A stretch of 64,000 nucleotides of DNA. Origin: an uncultured Hyphomonas sp. GTDB lineage: Bacteria > Pseudomonadota > Alphaproteobacteria > Caulobacterales > Hyphomonadaceae. The notes below the pieces were generated by a model. That model made no database searches. It was given only the letters and a program-made list of their open reading frames with translations, and was not told where the DNA came from. Location of the stretch: assembly GCF_963678875.1 (NCBI RefSeq), contig NZ_OY787456.1, positions 2,294,001-2,358,000 of the forward strand, given 5' to 3'. A program made the translations under genes and the position numbers. This document shows positions 15,908-25,068 of this stretch, one piece after another (the stretch's first letter is position 1; each line of letters starts with the position of its first letter).

Positions 15908-18880
15908 CTAGAACGTCTTCGACAGTTCGAGGTAAACAACGCGTCCTTCGACCGAATACAGACCGGACAGGTAGCCTGCAGATTCATCGGCCTTGGGCGG
16001 TGCTTCATCGAAGAGATTACGGACACCGAGGCGAGCATTTGCCTGAGACAGGATGCCAGTGTCTTCGCCGAAGGAATAACCGACGAAGCCATTCACACTC
16101 ATCCATTCATCGACTTTCCAGTCTTCACCGGTGTCATCATTCGTGGCACTCGTATCGAAGACGTCCGACACATACCGCAGCTGGGCACCTGCTTTCCACG
16201 GACCGAGGCTCCAGCGGGTAAACATGCTGGCGCGCCATTCCGGATTTCCGTTGCGGCGGAGTTCATCGAACACAGCACCGTCACGGGTCTCGTTGTAGGT
16301 TTCCAGCTTCGTTGCAGAGGCACCGATGCTGAAATCTCCGAAACGGCCGGGGCGGAAGTCGTATGATGCGGCGATGTCGTAACCTTCGACTTCACGGCCA
16401 TCGAGGTTCACATATCCATCGATGACATACTGCACTTCACCCACAGCGACGCGCTGGTCGGTCGGGTTGGCGAGATTGTAGGCCGCAAACGCATCGATAT
16501 CTTCCTGCGTCAGCGCCGCACGAATAACGTTCGGGCTGCCAGCGCCACCGGCAATCAGGCTGGCGAAGTCATCATCCAGAAGCCGGTCGACGCCGAGCGT
16601 CGTGATGGCATTCGTCGTTTCGACTTTCCAGTAGTCGAGCGAAAAACGCAGACCGTCCAGCGGACCTTCGACTGGCTGGAAGATCAGGCCGAAGACCTGG
16701 CTTTCACTCTCTTCTGCATCCAGGTCCGGGTTACCTTCACGGATCGACGGACGGTAGGTGTCGCCCACGTCGTTCGGGGTGCCAACCACATCTTCACGAT
16801 ACGGATCAGCATCACCCTGGTTCCGGCGCGTAATGGTGCCCTGGTTGATCTGAACGAGGTTCGGAGCGCGGAAGCCTTCGCCATACGCGGCACGCAGGGA
16901 GAAGCCCGGCGTGATGAACCAGTGGCCAGCGATTTTCGGATTCAGCGTGTCGCCGAAATCCGAAGAGTCTTCGAACCGGGCAGCGAGCTGGAGGTCCAGC
17001 GCGTAGATGCCGGGCACGCGGTTCCCTTCACCGACGATCGGGATCTGCAATTCCGTGAAGGCAGACCAGACATCGCGCTCGCCGCTGAAGTCCCGCGTGG
17101 CGGACACACCGACGAGATCGCTCTCGTCCGGAATGGCACCATTGGTGAACTGGATCGTGCCGTCGAGGCGCGGATCGCTGTCTTCGGAGACTTCTTCCTT
17201 ACGGTAGTCGATGCCGACCGCGACGCCGACATCACCGCCCGGAAGCGTGAAGAGATCAGGACGGGTTGCCTTGATATCCCAGGTCGTCAGTGCGGATTCG
17301 CCATAACGGACAGAGCTGACGCGCACCTGCTCCAGCACGGCGGCAGAGTTCGCGTCAGGGCCACCGAACGGGTTGAATGCGTCAGGCGTGCTGAGTGCGA
17401 TCTGGTCCTGCAGGAGCGTCTTGGAAATCCGGTTGAATTCCTCGTCGCGCGCGGTGGCTTCGGAGTATCCGAGTGCGGTCTCGACATCCCAGCCGCTCAT
17501 TTCCCAGCGCGCACCGCCGAGCAGGCGGTACAGGTCCTGATCAACCTTGATGATACGCGGACCCATTTCCAGCGGGCGGTAGCCCTGGATCACGATGTCC
17601 AGACCTTCAGCCGGAGCATCGGTGTCCGGCAGGCGGTTCGGGCTGCCGACAGCACCGAACGGATTATAGTAGTTCGAGGCCGGAACAATGATCAGAGCAA
17701 GCGACTGGTCGAACGGACCTGCTGCCCGCTGGGTCGTCGATTCCGAGTCGTAGTACATGGCTTCACCGAACAGCTCGACGCCGTTCTGAAGCTCGTGCGA
17801 GAAGGTCGACGCGATGTTGAAGCGCGTCATGTCCGGGATCGCGATTTGCGTTTCGTTGAAGTTGTAGCGCAGATCACGGTCTTGTGTGCCGTCATCAATG
17901 GAGATGCCACCACCGATCGTTGCCCGGCTGCCCGGGAAGTCGTCCGGCTGCATGTGGAACACGCCGGAAGACGCGGTCAGGTTGGTACCGTTCTGAGCAA
18001 CGGCGGTGCCGTCGAACGTGCCGTCCGGATTCAGAACGCCTACCTGGAAGCGGCCGTACGGTCCAATTGTCGAGCGGTTGTCGAACTGGGTGTCACCCTG
18101 CCAGCTTTCCGGCAGCAGTTCGCGCCGGTCCAGATTGCAGAACCATTCCCCCATCTCACAAGACGAGACAGGATCGCGGCCATAGTAGCTGCCACCGACC
18201 GTGATGTGGGTCCGGCCGCCATTAAACTCAAAGCCAGTCCGTCCACCGATAGAGTACTCAGCGAGATCTGTCTCAGTCGAGGCGCCGTACTGGGCGGTGA
18301 CATAGGATTTGTCGTATTCGTCAAAGAGCGAAAGGTTCACAACGCCGGCGATCGCGTCGGATCCGTAAAGGGCCGAGGCCCCATCGCGAAGCACTTCCAC
18401 GCGCTCGATCAGGGTCGAGGGAACAGAGTTGACGTTGAAGAAAGTGACCGGAACGCCGTCCACAGCTTCCGATTGCGGGTGACCCGTGATGCGGCGTCCA
18501 TTGACCAGAACCAGCGAGCGGCCAGACCCAAGGCCACGCAGGTTGATGCCGGTGACGTCACCACGTGCACCATTGGTGCCGGTGTTGCCATCGGAGAACT
18601 CAAGGTCGCCAACAGACGGGATGTTCACAAGAAGGTCGCCGGTCGACAATGCGCCGGTCACATCTAGCTCTTCGCGGCCGAGAACGGTAACCGGAAGCGC
18701 ACCGGAATCGCCAACGCCTTCAATGTAGGATCCGACGACAACAATCTTGTCTTCGACCCGGGTTTCATCCTGAACGGTACTTTCAGATGCCGCTCCGGTT
18801 TCCTGCGCCATGACCGGCAGGGCCGAACTGGCCACGCCTGCCAGAAGCAGAGCGCGCAAGGCTGGACTTACTGTTTTCAT
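15908..18880 (-). CDS. TonB-dependent receptor (large, substrate unknown)
   Basis: This outer membrane active transporter has 990 residues. It starts at ATG 18880 (MKTVSPALRALLLAGV) with GGGAG about ten bases upstream, and has a signal peptide probably cleaved after PVMA. The plug domain covers roughly residues 50-180, with VTVLGREELDVTGALSTGDL, INLRGLGSGRSLVLVNGRR, VPSTLIERVEVLRDGASALY and GSDAIAGVVN. The rest is a long beta barrel with FRAPNLVQINQGT and a terminal aromatic residue (LELSKTF). The long plug-type signature resembles receptors for peptides, sugars or other organics rather than simple siderophore receptors. It is downstream of a LysR gene and near gamma-glutamyltransferase, an aminotransferase and a BKACE enzyme, which suggests import of an amino compound. 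Confidence 0.9.
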   Translation of the reverse strand: MKTVSPALRALLLAGVASSALPVMAQETGAASESTVQDETRVEDKIVVVGSYIEGVGDSGALPVTVLGREELDVTGALSTGDLLVNIPSVGDLEFSDGNTGTNGARGDVTGINLRGLGSGRSLVLVNGRRITGHPQSEAVDGVPVTFFNVNSVPSTLIERVEVLRDGASALYGSDAIAGVVNLSLFDEYDKSYVTAQYGASTETDLAEYSIGGRTGFEFNGGRTHITVGGSYYGRDPVSSCEMGEWFCNLDRRELLPESWQGDTQFDNRSTIGPYGRFQVGVLNPDGTFDGTAVAQNGTNLTASSGVFHMQPDDFPGSRATIGGGISIDDGTQDRDLRYNFNETQIAIPDMTRFNIASTFSHELQNGVELFGEAMYYDSESTTQRAAGPFDQSLALIIVPASNYYNPFGAVGSPNRLPDTDAPAEGLDIVIQGYRPLEMGPRIIKVDQDLYRLLGGARWEMSGWDVETALGYSEATARDEEFNRISKTLLQDQIALSTPDAFNPFGGPDANSAAVLEQVRVSSVRYGESALTTWDIKATRPDLFTLPGGDVGVAVGIDYRKEEVSEDSDPRLDGTIQFTNGAIPDESDLVGVSATRDFSGERDVWSAFTELQIPIVGEGNRVPGIYALDLQLAARFEDSSDFGDTLNPKIAGHWFITPGFSLRAAYGEGFRAPNLVQINQGTITRRNQGDADPYREDVVGTPNDVGDTYRPSIREGNPDLDAEESESQVFGLIFQPVEGPLDGLRFSLDYWKVETTNAITTLGVDRLLDDDFASLIAGGAGSPNVIRAALTQEDIDAFAAYNLANPTDQRVAVGEVQYVIDGYVNLDGREVEGYDIAASYDFRPGRFGDFSIGASATKLETYNETRDGAVFDELRRNGNPEWRASMFTRWSLGPWKAGAQLRYVSDVFDTSATNDDTGEDWKVDEWMSVNGFVGYSFGEDTGILSQANARLGVRNLFDEAPPKADESAGYLSGLYSVEGRVVYLELSKTF

Positions 18881-19000
18881 TTTCGATTTCTCCCGCAATT
18901 GGTTTGCCGAGGTTGACCGGACTAACCATCAAGCCGGGTACACCTTGCCGAAGCCACCCATAACTTAGTACAAACCAATGTAAAATCTTATTCTCTTTTG

Positions 19001-19951
19001 TTATATATCCATATCTGGATTTTGGCTCGTTCGCTCCAAGAACAGCTCATGGCGCTCTTCCAGAACCTCAGCAAATCCTTCGACGAACCGCCTTGTATTT
19101 ACAGGTAGTCCACGCGCAAGCGGATAGATTGCAGTCACCGGCAGCGACAATGCGCTGTCGAACCTGCGGAGGGCGACAGCCGGATTGTTGCTGGCGTGAC
19201 TGACAGCGGTCATGGCGTCCACAATCGCGATGCCGTTTCCACGCTCGGCCAATGCGCAGGCGATCCCATAGGTCTGAACGCGAATCTGCGTGTCCAGCCC
19301 AAAGCCCAACTCTCGCGATTTCTCCGCGAGAAAGCGCCCCAGCGGCTCGTTTTCATGCAAGCTGATGACGGGGAGCGATTCGAGGTCCGCAAGGGCGATC
19401 TCTGCCGGATAATTGTCCAGAACGCCGCGCTGGGCCACCACGGCTAGCGATACTGATCCGATTTCCAGCGATCCGACCGGCGCTTCTGCACCTTCTGCAC
19501 CGAATGTGAAGCCAATGTCGAAGCTGAAGCTCTTTCTGGAAATTGTGTCCAGGATGTCCCCGGAGTGGTGCGTTGTAATGTCGAACAGGCTCCTTGGCTG
19601 CTTCTGGCGAAACCGAGACACCGCTTCCGGCAAGACCTGCAACCCCAGGGCCGGCGTTGCTGTGACACGGAGCTTGCTATCCTCACCATGCCGCAGGCGG
19701 CGAGCAAAAGACTGCACGTCGTGAAACGCTTCTCTGGCGCGCTCCACTTCCTGCAACAATGCCCTGGCCTCTTCAGTCGGCTGGAGCCGTCCCCGGATCC
19801 GATCGAACAACAAGTATCCGAGATCGTACTCCATGGTTTGAAGTGTTTTGGAGACCGACGGCTGAGACAGTCCCAGACGACCAGCTGCACCGCTCACGCT
19901 GCCTGCACTCATGATCGCGTGAAAAACTTCGATTTGTCTGTAACTCAGCAT
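19001..19951 (-). CDS. LysR-family transcriptional regulator
   Basis: The 316-residue regulator has an N-terminal winged HTH at residues 1-60 (LSYRQIEVFHAIMSAGSVSG, AAGRLGLSQPSVSKTLQTME) and a LysR substrate-binding domain at about residues 90-300. ATG 19951 gives the canonical start; the open frame extends to 20050 without family similarity. It is divergent from the aminotransferase/BKACE pair with an AT-rich dyad in between, and upstream of the TonB receptor on the same strand. That is the usual position for a regulator of both arms of the locus. The inducer would be the imported substrate or an intermediate, not identifiable here. Confidence 0.92.
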   Translation of the reverse strand: MLSYRQIEVFHAIMSAGSVSGAAGRLGLSQPSVSKTLQTMEYDLGYLLFDRIRGRLQPTEEARALLQEVERAREAFHDVQSFARRLRHGEDSKLRVTATPALGLQVLPEAVSRFRQKQPRSLFDITTHHSGDILDTISRKSFSFDIGFTFGAEGAEAPVGSLEIGSVSLAVVAQRGVLDNYPAEIALADLESLPVISLHENEPLGRFLAEKSRELGFGLDTQIRVQTYGIACALAERGNGIAIVDAMTAVSHASNNPAVALRRFDSALSLPVTAIYPLARGLPVNTRRFVEGFAEVLEERHELFLERTSQNPDMDI

Positions 19952-19966
19952 ACCGCCCCCATAACA

Positions 19967-19998
19967 TAATACTATATATATGAAAATATACTGTATTT
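19967..19998. promoter_or_regulatory. AT-rich dyad between the lysR and aminotransferase genes, candidate LysR operator
   Basis: Between the divergent start codons (19951 and 20049) lies an interrupted inverted repeat. ATAC plus TATAT (19969-19977) mirror ATATA plus GTAT (19986-19996). This fits the loose T-N11-A dyad bound by LysR regulators, and it is the most AT-rich spot in the intergenic region, so promoter elements may overlap it. Confidence 0.5.
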
Positions 19999-20048
19999 GA
20001 CGAATACCTTGTCTCGCGCCTAATTCCCGGCATCCTCGGGAGCCGGAC

Positions 20049-21380
20049 ATGACCTCAATTTTTCATCGATCTCCAACCTCATCCTTGCCAACAGCAATTG
20101 GCGGACAGGGTGTCTGGCTGGAATCGTCTGACGGCCGACGCTACCTGGACGCGTCAGGTGGCGCTGCCGTCTCGGCACTGGGCCACGGCCATCCAAAAGT
20201 CATTGAAGCGATTTGTGAGCAGGCATCGAAGATGGCCTATGCGCACACGGCTTTCTTCACCAACGAACCGAGCGAAAAGCTGGCCGAGTTTCTCGCCGTT
20301 CGTGCCCCTATGGACGCACCGAAGGTGCTCTTCTGCTCGGGCGGATCTGAAGCGACCGAAACATCACTCAAGCTTGCGCGGGCCTATCACGTTTCGCGGG
20401 GCGAACCTTCCAGGTCCGTGTTTATTGCCCGGAACCAAAGCTATCACGGAGCGACACTGGGTGCGCTGTCTGTCAGCGGAAATCCAGGCCGCCGGGCGCC
20501 TTATCTCGACATTCTCGGTCCGTGCCGGTTCATTCAGCCCTGCTACGCCTATCGCCATCAGTTTGCAGATGAAACGCCGGAAGCCTACGGGAAGCGGGCA
20601 GCGGATTCACTGGAGGCCGAAATTCTCACTGCCGGTCCCGAGAATGTTGCGGCCTTCATTGCGGAGCCCGTTGTTGGCGCCACGCTCGGGGCAGTCGCAG
20701 CGGCTCCCGGCTACTTCACCCGCATCTCCGAGATCTGCAAAAAGTACGGCGTCCTGTTCATCGCCGACGAGGTCATGTGCGGCATGGGTCGCACCGGCAC
20801 GTTGTTTGCCGTGGAGCAGGAAAGCGTTCAGCCTGATATCATCACGATGGCGAAAGGGCTGGGCGGCGGATACCAGCCAATTGGCGCCGTGGTCACCTCT
20901 GGTGAAATCTACGATGCCATCGTGTCCGGTCCGGGGTATTTCGAACACGGGCACACCTATATCGGCCACGCCACGGCCTGCGCGGCCGCGCTGGCTGTCC
21001 AGCAGACAATCGAGGATGAAGGCCTTCTCGCGCATGTGAGATCGCTCCATCCGGTTCTTGTCGACCTCCTCCGGCAGGCGCTGGAGCCGACCGGCATGAT
21101 TGGTGACATTCGCGGACGCGGCTTCCTGATCGGTGTGGAACTCGTGAGGGACCCTGTCACCAAATCGCCGTTCGCCCCTGAAATGAAAGTCTCGAAGACC
21201 GTCAAGAAAGCCGCCATGGCAGAAGGCCTCATGGTCTACCCGAATTCCGGATGCGTAGACGGCCGCAACGGCGATCATATCCTGATTGCACCGCCTTACA
21301 TCTCCCAGACTTCAGACCTCGAACAAATTGCCGACCGCCTGTCACGCGCCCTGGCCTCTGTTCTGACGGAAACCGAATAA
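20049..21380 (+). CDS. Class III (PLP-dependent) aminotransferase
   Basis: The 443-residue enzyme is of the omega-amino acid / beta-amino acid transaminase class. Visible are GVWLESSDGRRYLDASGGAA, FCSGGSEATETSLKLAR, SYHGATLGALSVSG, FIADEVMCGMGRTGTLFA with the PLP-binding Asp240, and TMAKGLGGGYQPIGAVV with the Schiff-base Lys269. The family moves amino groups from omega- or beta-amino acids or diamines to a keto acid. The next gene starts at the stop codon (TAATG), so it is coupled to a beta-keto-acid cleavage enzyme. This suggests that the aminotransferase makes a beta-keto acid from a beta-amino acid. Exact substrate unknown. Confidence 0.9.
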   Translation: MTSIFHRSPTSSLPTAIGGQGVWLESSDGRRYLDASGGAAVSALGHGHPKVIEAICEQASKMAYAHTAFFTNEPSEKLAEFLAVRAPMDAPKVLFCSGGSEATETSLKLARAYHVSRGEPSRSVFIARNQSYHGATLGALSVSGNPGRRAPYLDILGPCRFIQPCYAYRHQFADETPEAYGKRAADSLEAEILTAGPENVAAFIAEPVVGATLGAVAAAPGYFTRISEICKKYGVLFIADEVMCGMGRTGTLFAVEQESVQPDIITMAKGLGGGYQPIGAVVTSGEIYDAIVSGPGYFEHGHTYIGHATACAAALAVQQTIEDEGLLAHVRSLHPVLVDLLRQALEPTGMIGDIRGRGFLIGVELVRDPVTKSPFAPEMKVSKTVKKAAMAEGLMVYPNSGCVDGRNGDHILIAPPYISQTSDLEQIADRLSRALASVLTETE

Positions 21381-22210
21381 TGGACCACCGCCTGATCGGC
21401 GTCGCCCCGAATGGAGCTCGCCGCACACATACAGACCACCCCGCTCTTCCGATATCGCCTGAGGAAATGGCTCAGACGGCCAGCGAAATCGTTTCCGCTG
21501 GCGCGGGCCTCCTTCACTTGCATGTCCGAGACGACTCGGCAGGCCATAGCCTTGATCCTGTCCGGTATCAGGAATCCATGTCCGCCGTAAAAGACGCTGT
21601 GGGTGATCATCTGGTGATCCAAATCACGACGGAGGCGTGCGGCATCTACGACCGCGATGTACAAATCCGGACCGTCGAGACCCTGAAGCCCGAAGCTTGC
21701 TCGGTTGCCCTGAGAGAGCTTTGTCCGGCAGATGATCCGTCCAGTGTGGATTTGTACGCCCGCTTCCTCGCGGACTGCCATCAAGAAGGTGTCTGGGTTC
21801 AGCATATTTTGTACGACGTCGCTGACCTGGATCGCTTCCGTCAGTATCGGTCAGACGGGATCATACCGGAGCCTCGCCCCTTCATCCTGCTGGTCGTTGG
21901 CCGGTACACGCTTCACCCAGAACATTGGCAGCCGGAATTCCTGAAGTTGATGAACGCGCTTCACGCACCGGAGACGTCGATTCCAGACTGGGCCGTCTGC
22001 GGCTTCGGAACCGCCCAGATCGCCATTCTCACGGCAGCAGCAGCCCTTGGCGGTCATGTACGGGTAGGCTTTGAAAACGGGCTGCACCGGCCTGACGGCG
22101 TTCTTGCCAGAAACAATGCCGAACTGGCGCACCTCTGCAGGGCATCGCTGGAAAGCCTGAGCCTGGCCCCTATGAGCGCCGCCGGCGCGCGTACCCTGCT
22201 GCGGGTCTGA
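21380..22210 (+). CDS. Beta-keto acid cleavage enzyme (BKACE, DUF849 family)
   Basis: The 276-residue TIM-barrel enzyme opens LIGVAPNGARRTHTDHPALP. The zinc ligands are His46 and His48 in LLHLHVRDD, with Glu232 in HVRVGFENGLH preceded by Arg228. Family members condense a beta-keto acid with acetyl-CoA and cleave it to acetoacetate plus an acyl-CoA; the founding case is the lysine-fermentation enzyme Kce. An upstream in-frame start exists at 21251, but it lies inside the aminotransferase gene; ATG 21380 overlapping TAA gives the family N-terminus. Paired with the aminotransferase it would complete degradation of a beta-amino acid. The product and substrate side chain cannot be read from sequence. 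Confidence 0.85.
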   Translation: MDHRLIGVAPNGARRTHTDHPALPISPEEMAQTASEIVSAGAGLLHLHVRDDSAGHSLDPVRYQESMSAVKDAVGDHLVIQITTEACGIYDRDVQIRTVETLKPEACSVALRELCPADDPSSVDLYARFLADCHQEGVWVQHILYDVADLDRFRQYRSDGIIPEPRPFILLVVGRYTLHPEHWQPEFLKLMNALHAPETSIPDWAVCGFGTAQIAILTAAAALGGHVRVGFENGLHRPDGVLARNNAELAHLCRASLESLSLAPMSAAGARTLLRV

Positions 22211-22407
22211 CAAGGCTCCAGCACCTTGGAACGCCATATAGTCACGATTTGACCAGCCCCCGGACCGACGCTCAATCAATTTGACCAGGACGATTTTCGA
22301 CGGCGGCAGTCCCAAAGGGATGGACTCAGTTGACGCGGATCGTAGCAGAAGAAAACTCTGGCACTTCTGGCATCCTTTCTCTCCGCTTCTGCAAACACAG
22401 CAGCCTG

Positions 22408-22815
22408 CTAGTCATTTAGGGGAACACCATAAAGTTCAAGACGATGATCCTTTAGGTCATACCCCAGACGCTCCGCGATCGCGCGCTTGAGCTCTTCAAG
22501 CCCCTCATTGTGGAACTCAATGATTTCTCCGGTTTCCAGATTGATCAGGTGGTCATGATGCTCCTTGTCAGCCTCCTCATACCGGGCCCGGCCATCGCCG
22601 AAGTCATGACGGTTGATCAGGTCAAGCTCTTCCAACAATTTAAGCGTGCGATAGATCGTGGCCATGGATATTGAGGAGTCACGCATGTGTGCCCGCTCCT
22701 GCAGGACCAATGCATCCGGATGGTCCTCCGCATCCTGAATTACCTCGACAATAATCCGCCGTGCGTCCGTCAAGCGGAGCCCTTTCGCATGGCACCGGTC
22801 TACCAGAGTCTTCAT
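22408..22815 (-). CDS. fur: Ferric uptake regulator Fur
   Basis: The 135-residue metalloregulator has a winged helix at about residues 10-80 (MATIYRTLKLLEELDLINRH) and a metal-binding dimerisation part with HHDHLINLETGEIIEFHNE, ending RLELYGVPLND, close to alphaproteobacterial Fur/Mur. The open frame extends to 22884, but ATG 22815 (MKTLVDRCHAKGLRLTDARR) gives the normal N-terminus. It represses iron-uptake genes when iron is bound. It is divergent from a TonB receptor operon, and two Fur-like dyads lie in the shared intergenic region, so autoregulation plus control of the receptor is likely. Mn- or heme-responsive variants (Mur, Irr) remain possible. Confidence 0.85.
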   Translation of the reverse strand: MKTLVDRCHAKGLRLTDARRIIVEVIQDAEDHPDALVLQERAHMRDSSISMATIYRTLKLLEELDLINRHDFGDGRARYEEADKEHHDHLINLETGEIIEFHNEGLEELKRAIAERLGYDLKDHRLELYGVPLND

Positions 22816-22951
22816 ACCTGCAATTACCTTCTCATATCTGCCTAGCGGTGCGTTTTGCCAGCACGACGCCGCCTGACCGGACAAGAGCCGGACATCCGAA
22901 TCCTAAACGCACCCGCGACGCATCGCCGCGACACATGCACAAAATCATATC

Positions 22952-22966
22952 TGCGAATGCTTCGCA
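22952..22966. promoter_or_regulatory. Fur-box-like dyad (distal) in the fur/TonB receptor intergenic region
   Basis: A perfect 6-3-6 inverted repeat, TGCGAA-TGC-TTCGCA, lies 137 bp upstream of the fur ATG and 84 bp upstream of the receptor ATG. It merges into a GCAATTGC palindrome. It resembles the GCGAAT half-sites of alphaproteobacterial and pseudomonad Fur boxes and has the same half-site as the proximal dyad. Confidence 0.55.
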
Positions 22967-23010
22967 ATTGCAATCTTCAAAAGCGTGCGCTATGGAGGCG
23001 CCCATTAATT

Positions 23011-23029
23011 GCGAATGATTTGCATTCGC
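23011..23029. promoter_or_regulatory. Fur-box-like dyad (proximal), just upstream of the TonB receptor
   Basis: A perfect inverted repeat with 7-bp arms and 5-bp spacer, GCGAATG-ATTTG-CATTCGC, is 19 bp long, the length of a classical Fur box. It ends 20 bases before the receptor start codon, a place where binding would block transcription or initiation of the receptor operon. Confidence 0.68.
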
Positions 23030-23049
23030 GTGTTTGAAAAGGGTCCTTC

Positions 23050-25047
23050 ATGTTCAATCACCGCGCCGGAAGGCTGACACTTCAGGTAACCACGTCCGTT
23101 CTCGTTCTGTTGGCCGTACAGCAGAATGCTATCGCGCAGGAAAGCCTGCCACAGGGAGACGACGAGTTTCTGGGAACAATTCAACTTGGTCAAAGCAAGC
23201 GCGCGGTGAAGACCGATACAGCCGTGCCGGAAACGGAAATCGACCAGGAAGAGATCGACGACCGCCAGGCCGGCACAATCGCCGAGCTGATCGACTCAGT
23301 TCCCGGCGTGTCCCTGGTGAACGGCCAGACTCCGATCGGCTCGGGAATCAACATTCGCGGCTTCGGCGCAAACGGCACATACGGCACCGACCAGAAAGTC
23401 GCAGTGCAGGTGGATGGCGCCAGCGTTGGCTCTGAAGAACTCTATCGGATCGGAACGCAGCTTTTCACTGATCCGGCACTCTACAAGAGCGTTCAGGTGA
23501 TCCGCGGGACAGTCGGCAGCTTTGAATACGGCTCCGGCATCATCGGCGGTGTCGTCCGCCTCGAAACGATCGATGCCTCAGACATGACCGGCGGCACACC
23601 GGGCTTCGCCTTCCGGCAGACGCTCGGCGGATCGACCAACATGGATGGCTTCAACTCATCCAGCACGCTCGCCGTGCAGGCCACCGAAAATCTGGAATTC
23701 CTTGCCAATTACTCCTGGCGCGAACAGCACGACCAGGAAGACGGCCAGGACAATGTCATCGAAAACAGCGCGTTCGAACTCCCGTCTTACCTGGTGAAAG
23801 CCCGCTACACCTTCGGCGATCACAGCATCACGGGCAGCTATACGAACACAGAAACCACCGAGCGCGACAAGCCCTATGACTCTTTCGGAACCAGTGGCGG
23901 TTCGTTCGGCAATGTTGACCGTGACACGACCTCGGAAACCTTCTCGGTCAAGTACAACTACAACCCGGTCGCAAACGACCTTGTGAACATCGATGCGATT
24001 TACTCCTACGCAAATCAGGAGATTGAACAGGAGTGTATTGCCGCTAGCGCCCCCTTCGGTTGTTTCGCGGTCGTAGAGGCGGACCAGCAATACGAAACCA
24101 CGAAGCTGACCGTGAAGAACTCCGCATTCATCGAAATGGGCGCCATCACCCACGATCTGCGGACAGGCATCGAGTACATGCTGAAGGAACGTCTGGACGC
24201 AAGTTCGGCCCCCGGTGGTGAAGACAATCGCTACGCGCTCTTCGTGGTCGACCAGGTCGAATTCGGTCAGGGCTGGAGCTTCACACCTGCCCTGCGCTAC
24301 GAGACCTCCGAGGTTGAAGGCACACTCGATAGCGGAAGCGATGTCAGCTACGACAACAGCGCGCTGATGGGCGGTGCATCCCTGCGCAAGGCCTTCGACA
24401 ATGGTTTTGCTCTCTTCGGCAGCTATGCCTACACCGAAAGCCTGCCCATCATCGATGACCTCGAAAACGCCACCTACATGGAACAGCCGGAAATCGGCAA
24501 AACCTATGAATTCGGCGGGTCGTATGACCGCATCGGCATCTTCTCAGAAGGTGACTCGCTCGCCCTGAAGGCGAATTATTACCACACGGACCTTGAGGAC
24601 AACACGTCTTACTCCGGCGTTGATTCTGTCGAGCTGCAGGGTCTGGAACTTGAAGGTTCCTATGCCCGCGCAGACGGCTACTATGCCGATGTCAACGCCC
24701 ACATTGTCGATGGTGAAGAAACCAGTTCCAGCACCGGCGCCATCAGCGATTGGCGTAACCTGCCGGCGAGTTCGCTTCGCATGACGCTCGGCAAGCGGTT
24801 TGACCGCCTCGCTGATCTTTCCGGTGAGATTGTTGCGGTCGACGAAATTGACGTGAACGGAACGACTGACCCCGGCTTCGTCATCGCAAACCTTCGGGCA
24901 ACCTTCTCTCCTCAGGAAGGCGTTCTGGACGGCATCGCATTCCGGTTCGGCGTCGAGAACCTGCTCGACAAGAACTACACGCCGAACCTGGCCACGCGCC
25001 CGGCGCCTGGACGGAACTTCAAGTTCACGGTGTCAAAAACCTTCTAA
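23050..25047 (+). CDS. TonB-dependent receptor of the iron island
   Basis: This outer membrane receptor of 665 residues has a signal peptide ending around QNAIAQ. The plug contains AGTIAELIDSVPGVSLVNG, NIRGFGANGTYGTDQKVAVQ and YKSVQVIRGTVGSFEYGSGI. The barrel ends FRFGVENLLDKNYTPN and FKFTVSKTF. The size and plug sequence resemble heme/hemophore or siderophore receptors; the substrate is not certain. Its upstream Fur-like boxes and the downstream exbB-exbD-exbD-tonB genes show a self-contained, iron-regulated uptake operon. A hairpin at 25069-25095 separates it from exbB and may set relative expression. Confidence 0.9.
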   Translation: MFNHRAGRLTLQVTTSVLVLLAVQQNAIAQESLPQGDDEFLGTIQLGQSKRAVKTDTAVPETEIDQEEIDDRQAGTIAELIDSVPGVSLVNGQTPIGSGINIRGFGANGTYGTDQKVAVQVDGASVGSEELYRIGTQLFTDPALYKSVQVIRGTVGSFEYGSGIIGGVVRLETIDASDMTGGTPGFAFRQTLGGSTNMDGFNSSSTLAVQATENLEFLANYSWREQHDQEDGQDNVIENSAFELPSYLVKARYTFGDHSITGSYTNTETTERDKPYDSFGTSGGSFGNVDRDTTSETFSVKYNYNPVANDLVNIDAIYSYANQEIEQECIAASAPFGCFAVVEADQQYETTKLTVKNSAFIEMGAITHDLRTGIEYMLKERLDASSAPGGEDNRYALFVVDQVEFGQGWSFTPALRYETSEVEGTLDSGSDVSYDNSALMGGASLRKAFDNGFALFGSYAYTESLPIIDDLENATYMEQPEIGKTYEFGGSYDRIGIFSEGDSLALKANYYHTDLEDNTSYSGVDSVELQGLELEGSYARADGYYADVNAHIVDGEETSSSTGAISDWRNLPASSLRMTLGKRFDRLADLSGEIVAVDEIDVNGTTDPGFVIANLRATFSPQEGVLDGIAFRFGVENLLDKNYTPNLATRPAPGRNFKFTVSKTF

Positions 25048-25068
25048 GGCCACGCCTTCCGGTTCGGA

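Noticed and set aside
16922..18667. A 581-codon open frame on the plus strand
   Set aside because: It is antisense to the large TonB receptor, which has all plug and barrel features. The translation is Arg/Val/Asp-rich without motifs.
21380..22210. Possible loss of the catalytic Asp in the BKACE enzyme (GFENG instead of the usual GLEDN)
   Set aside because: The subgroup that opens VAPNGARR, as this protein does, carries FEN at this position in the members I recall, so it is a subfamily trait rather than an inactivating change.
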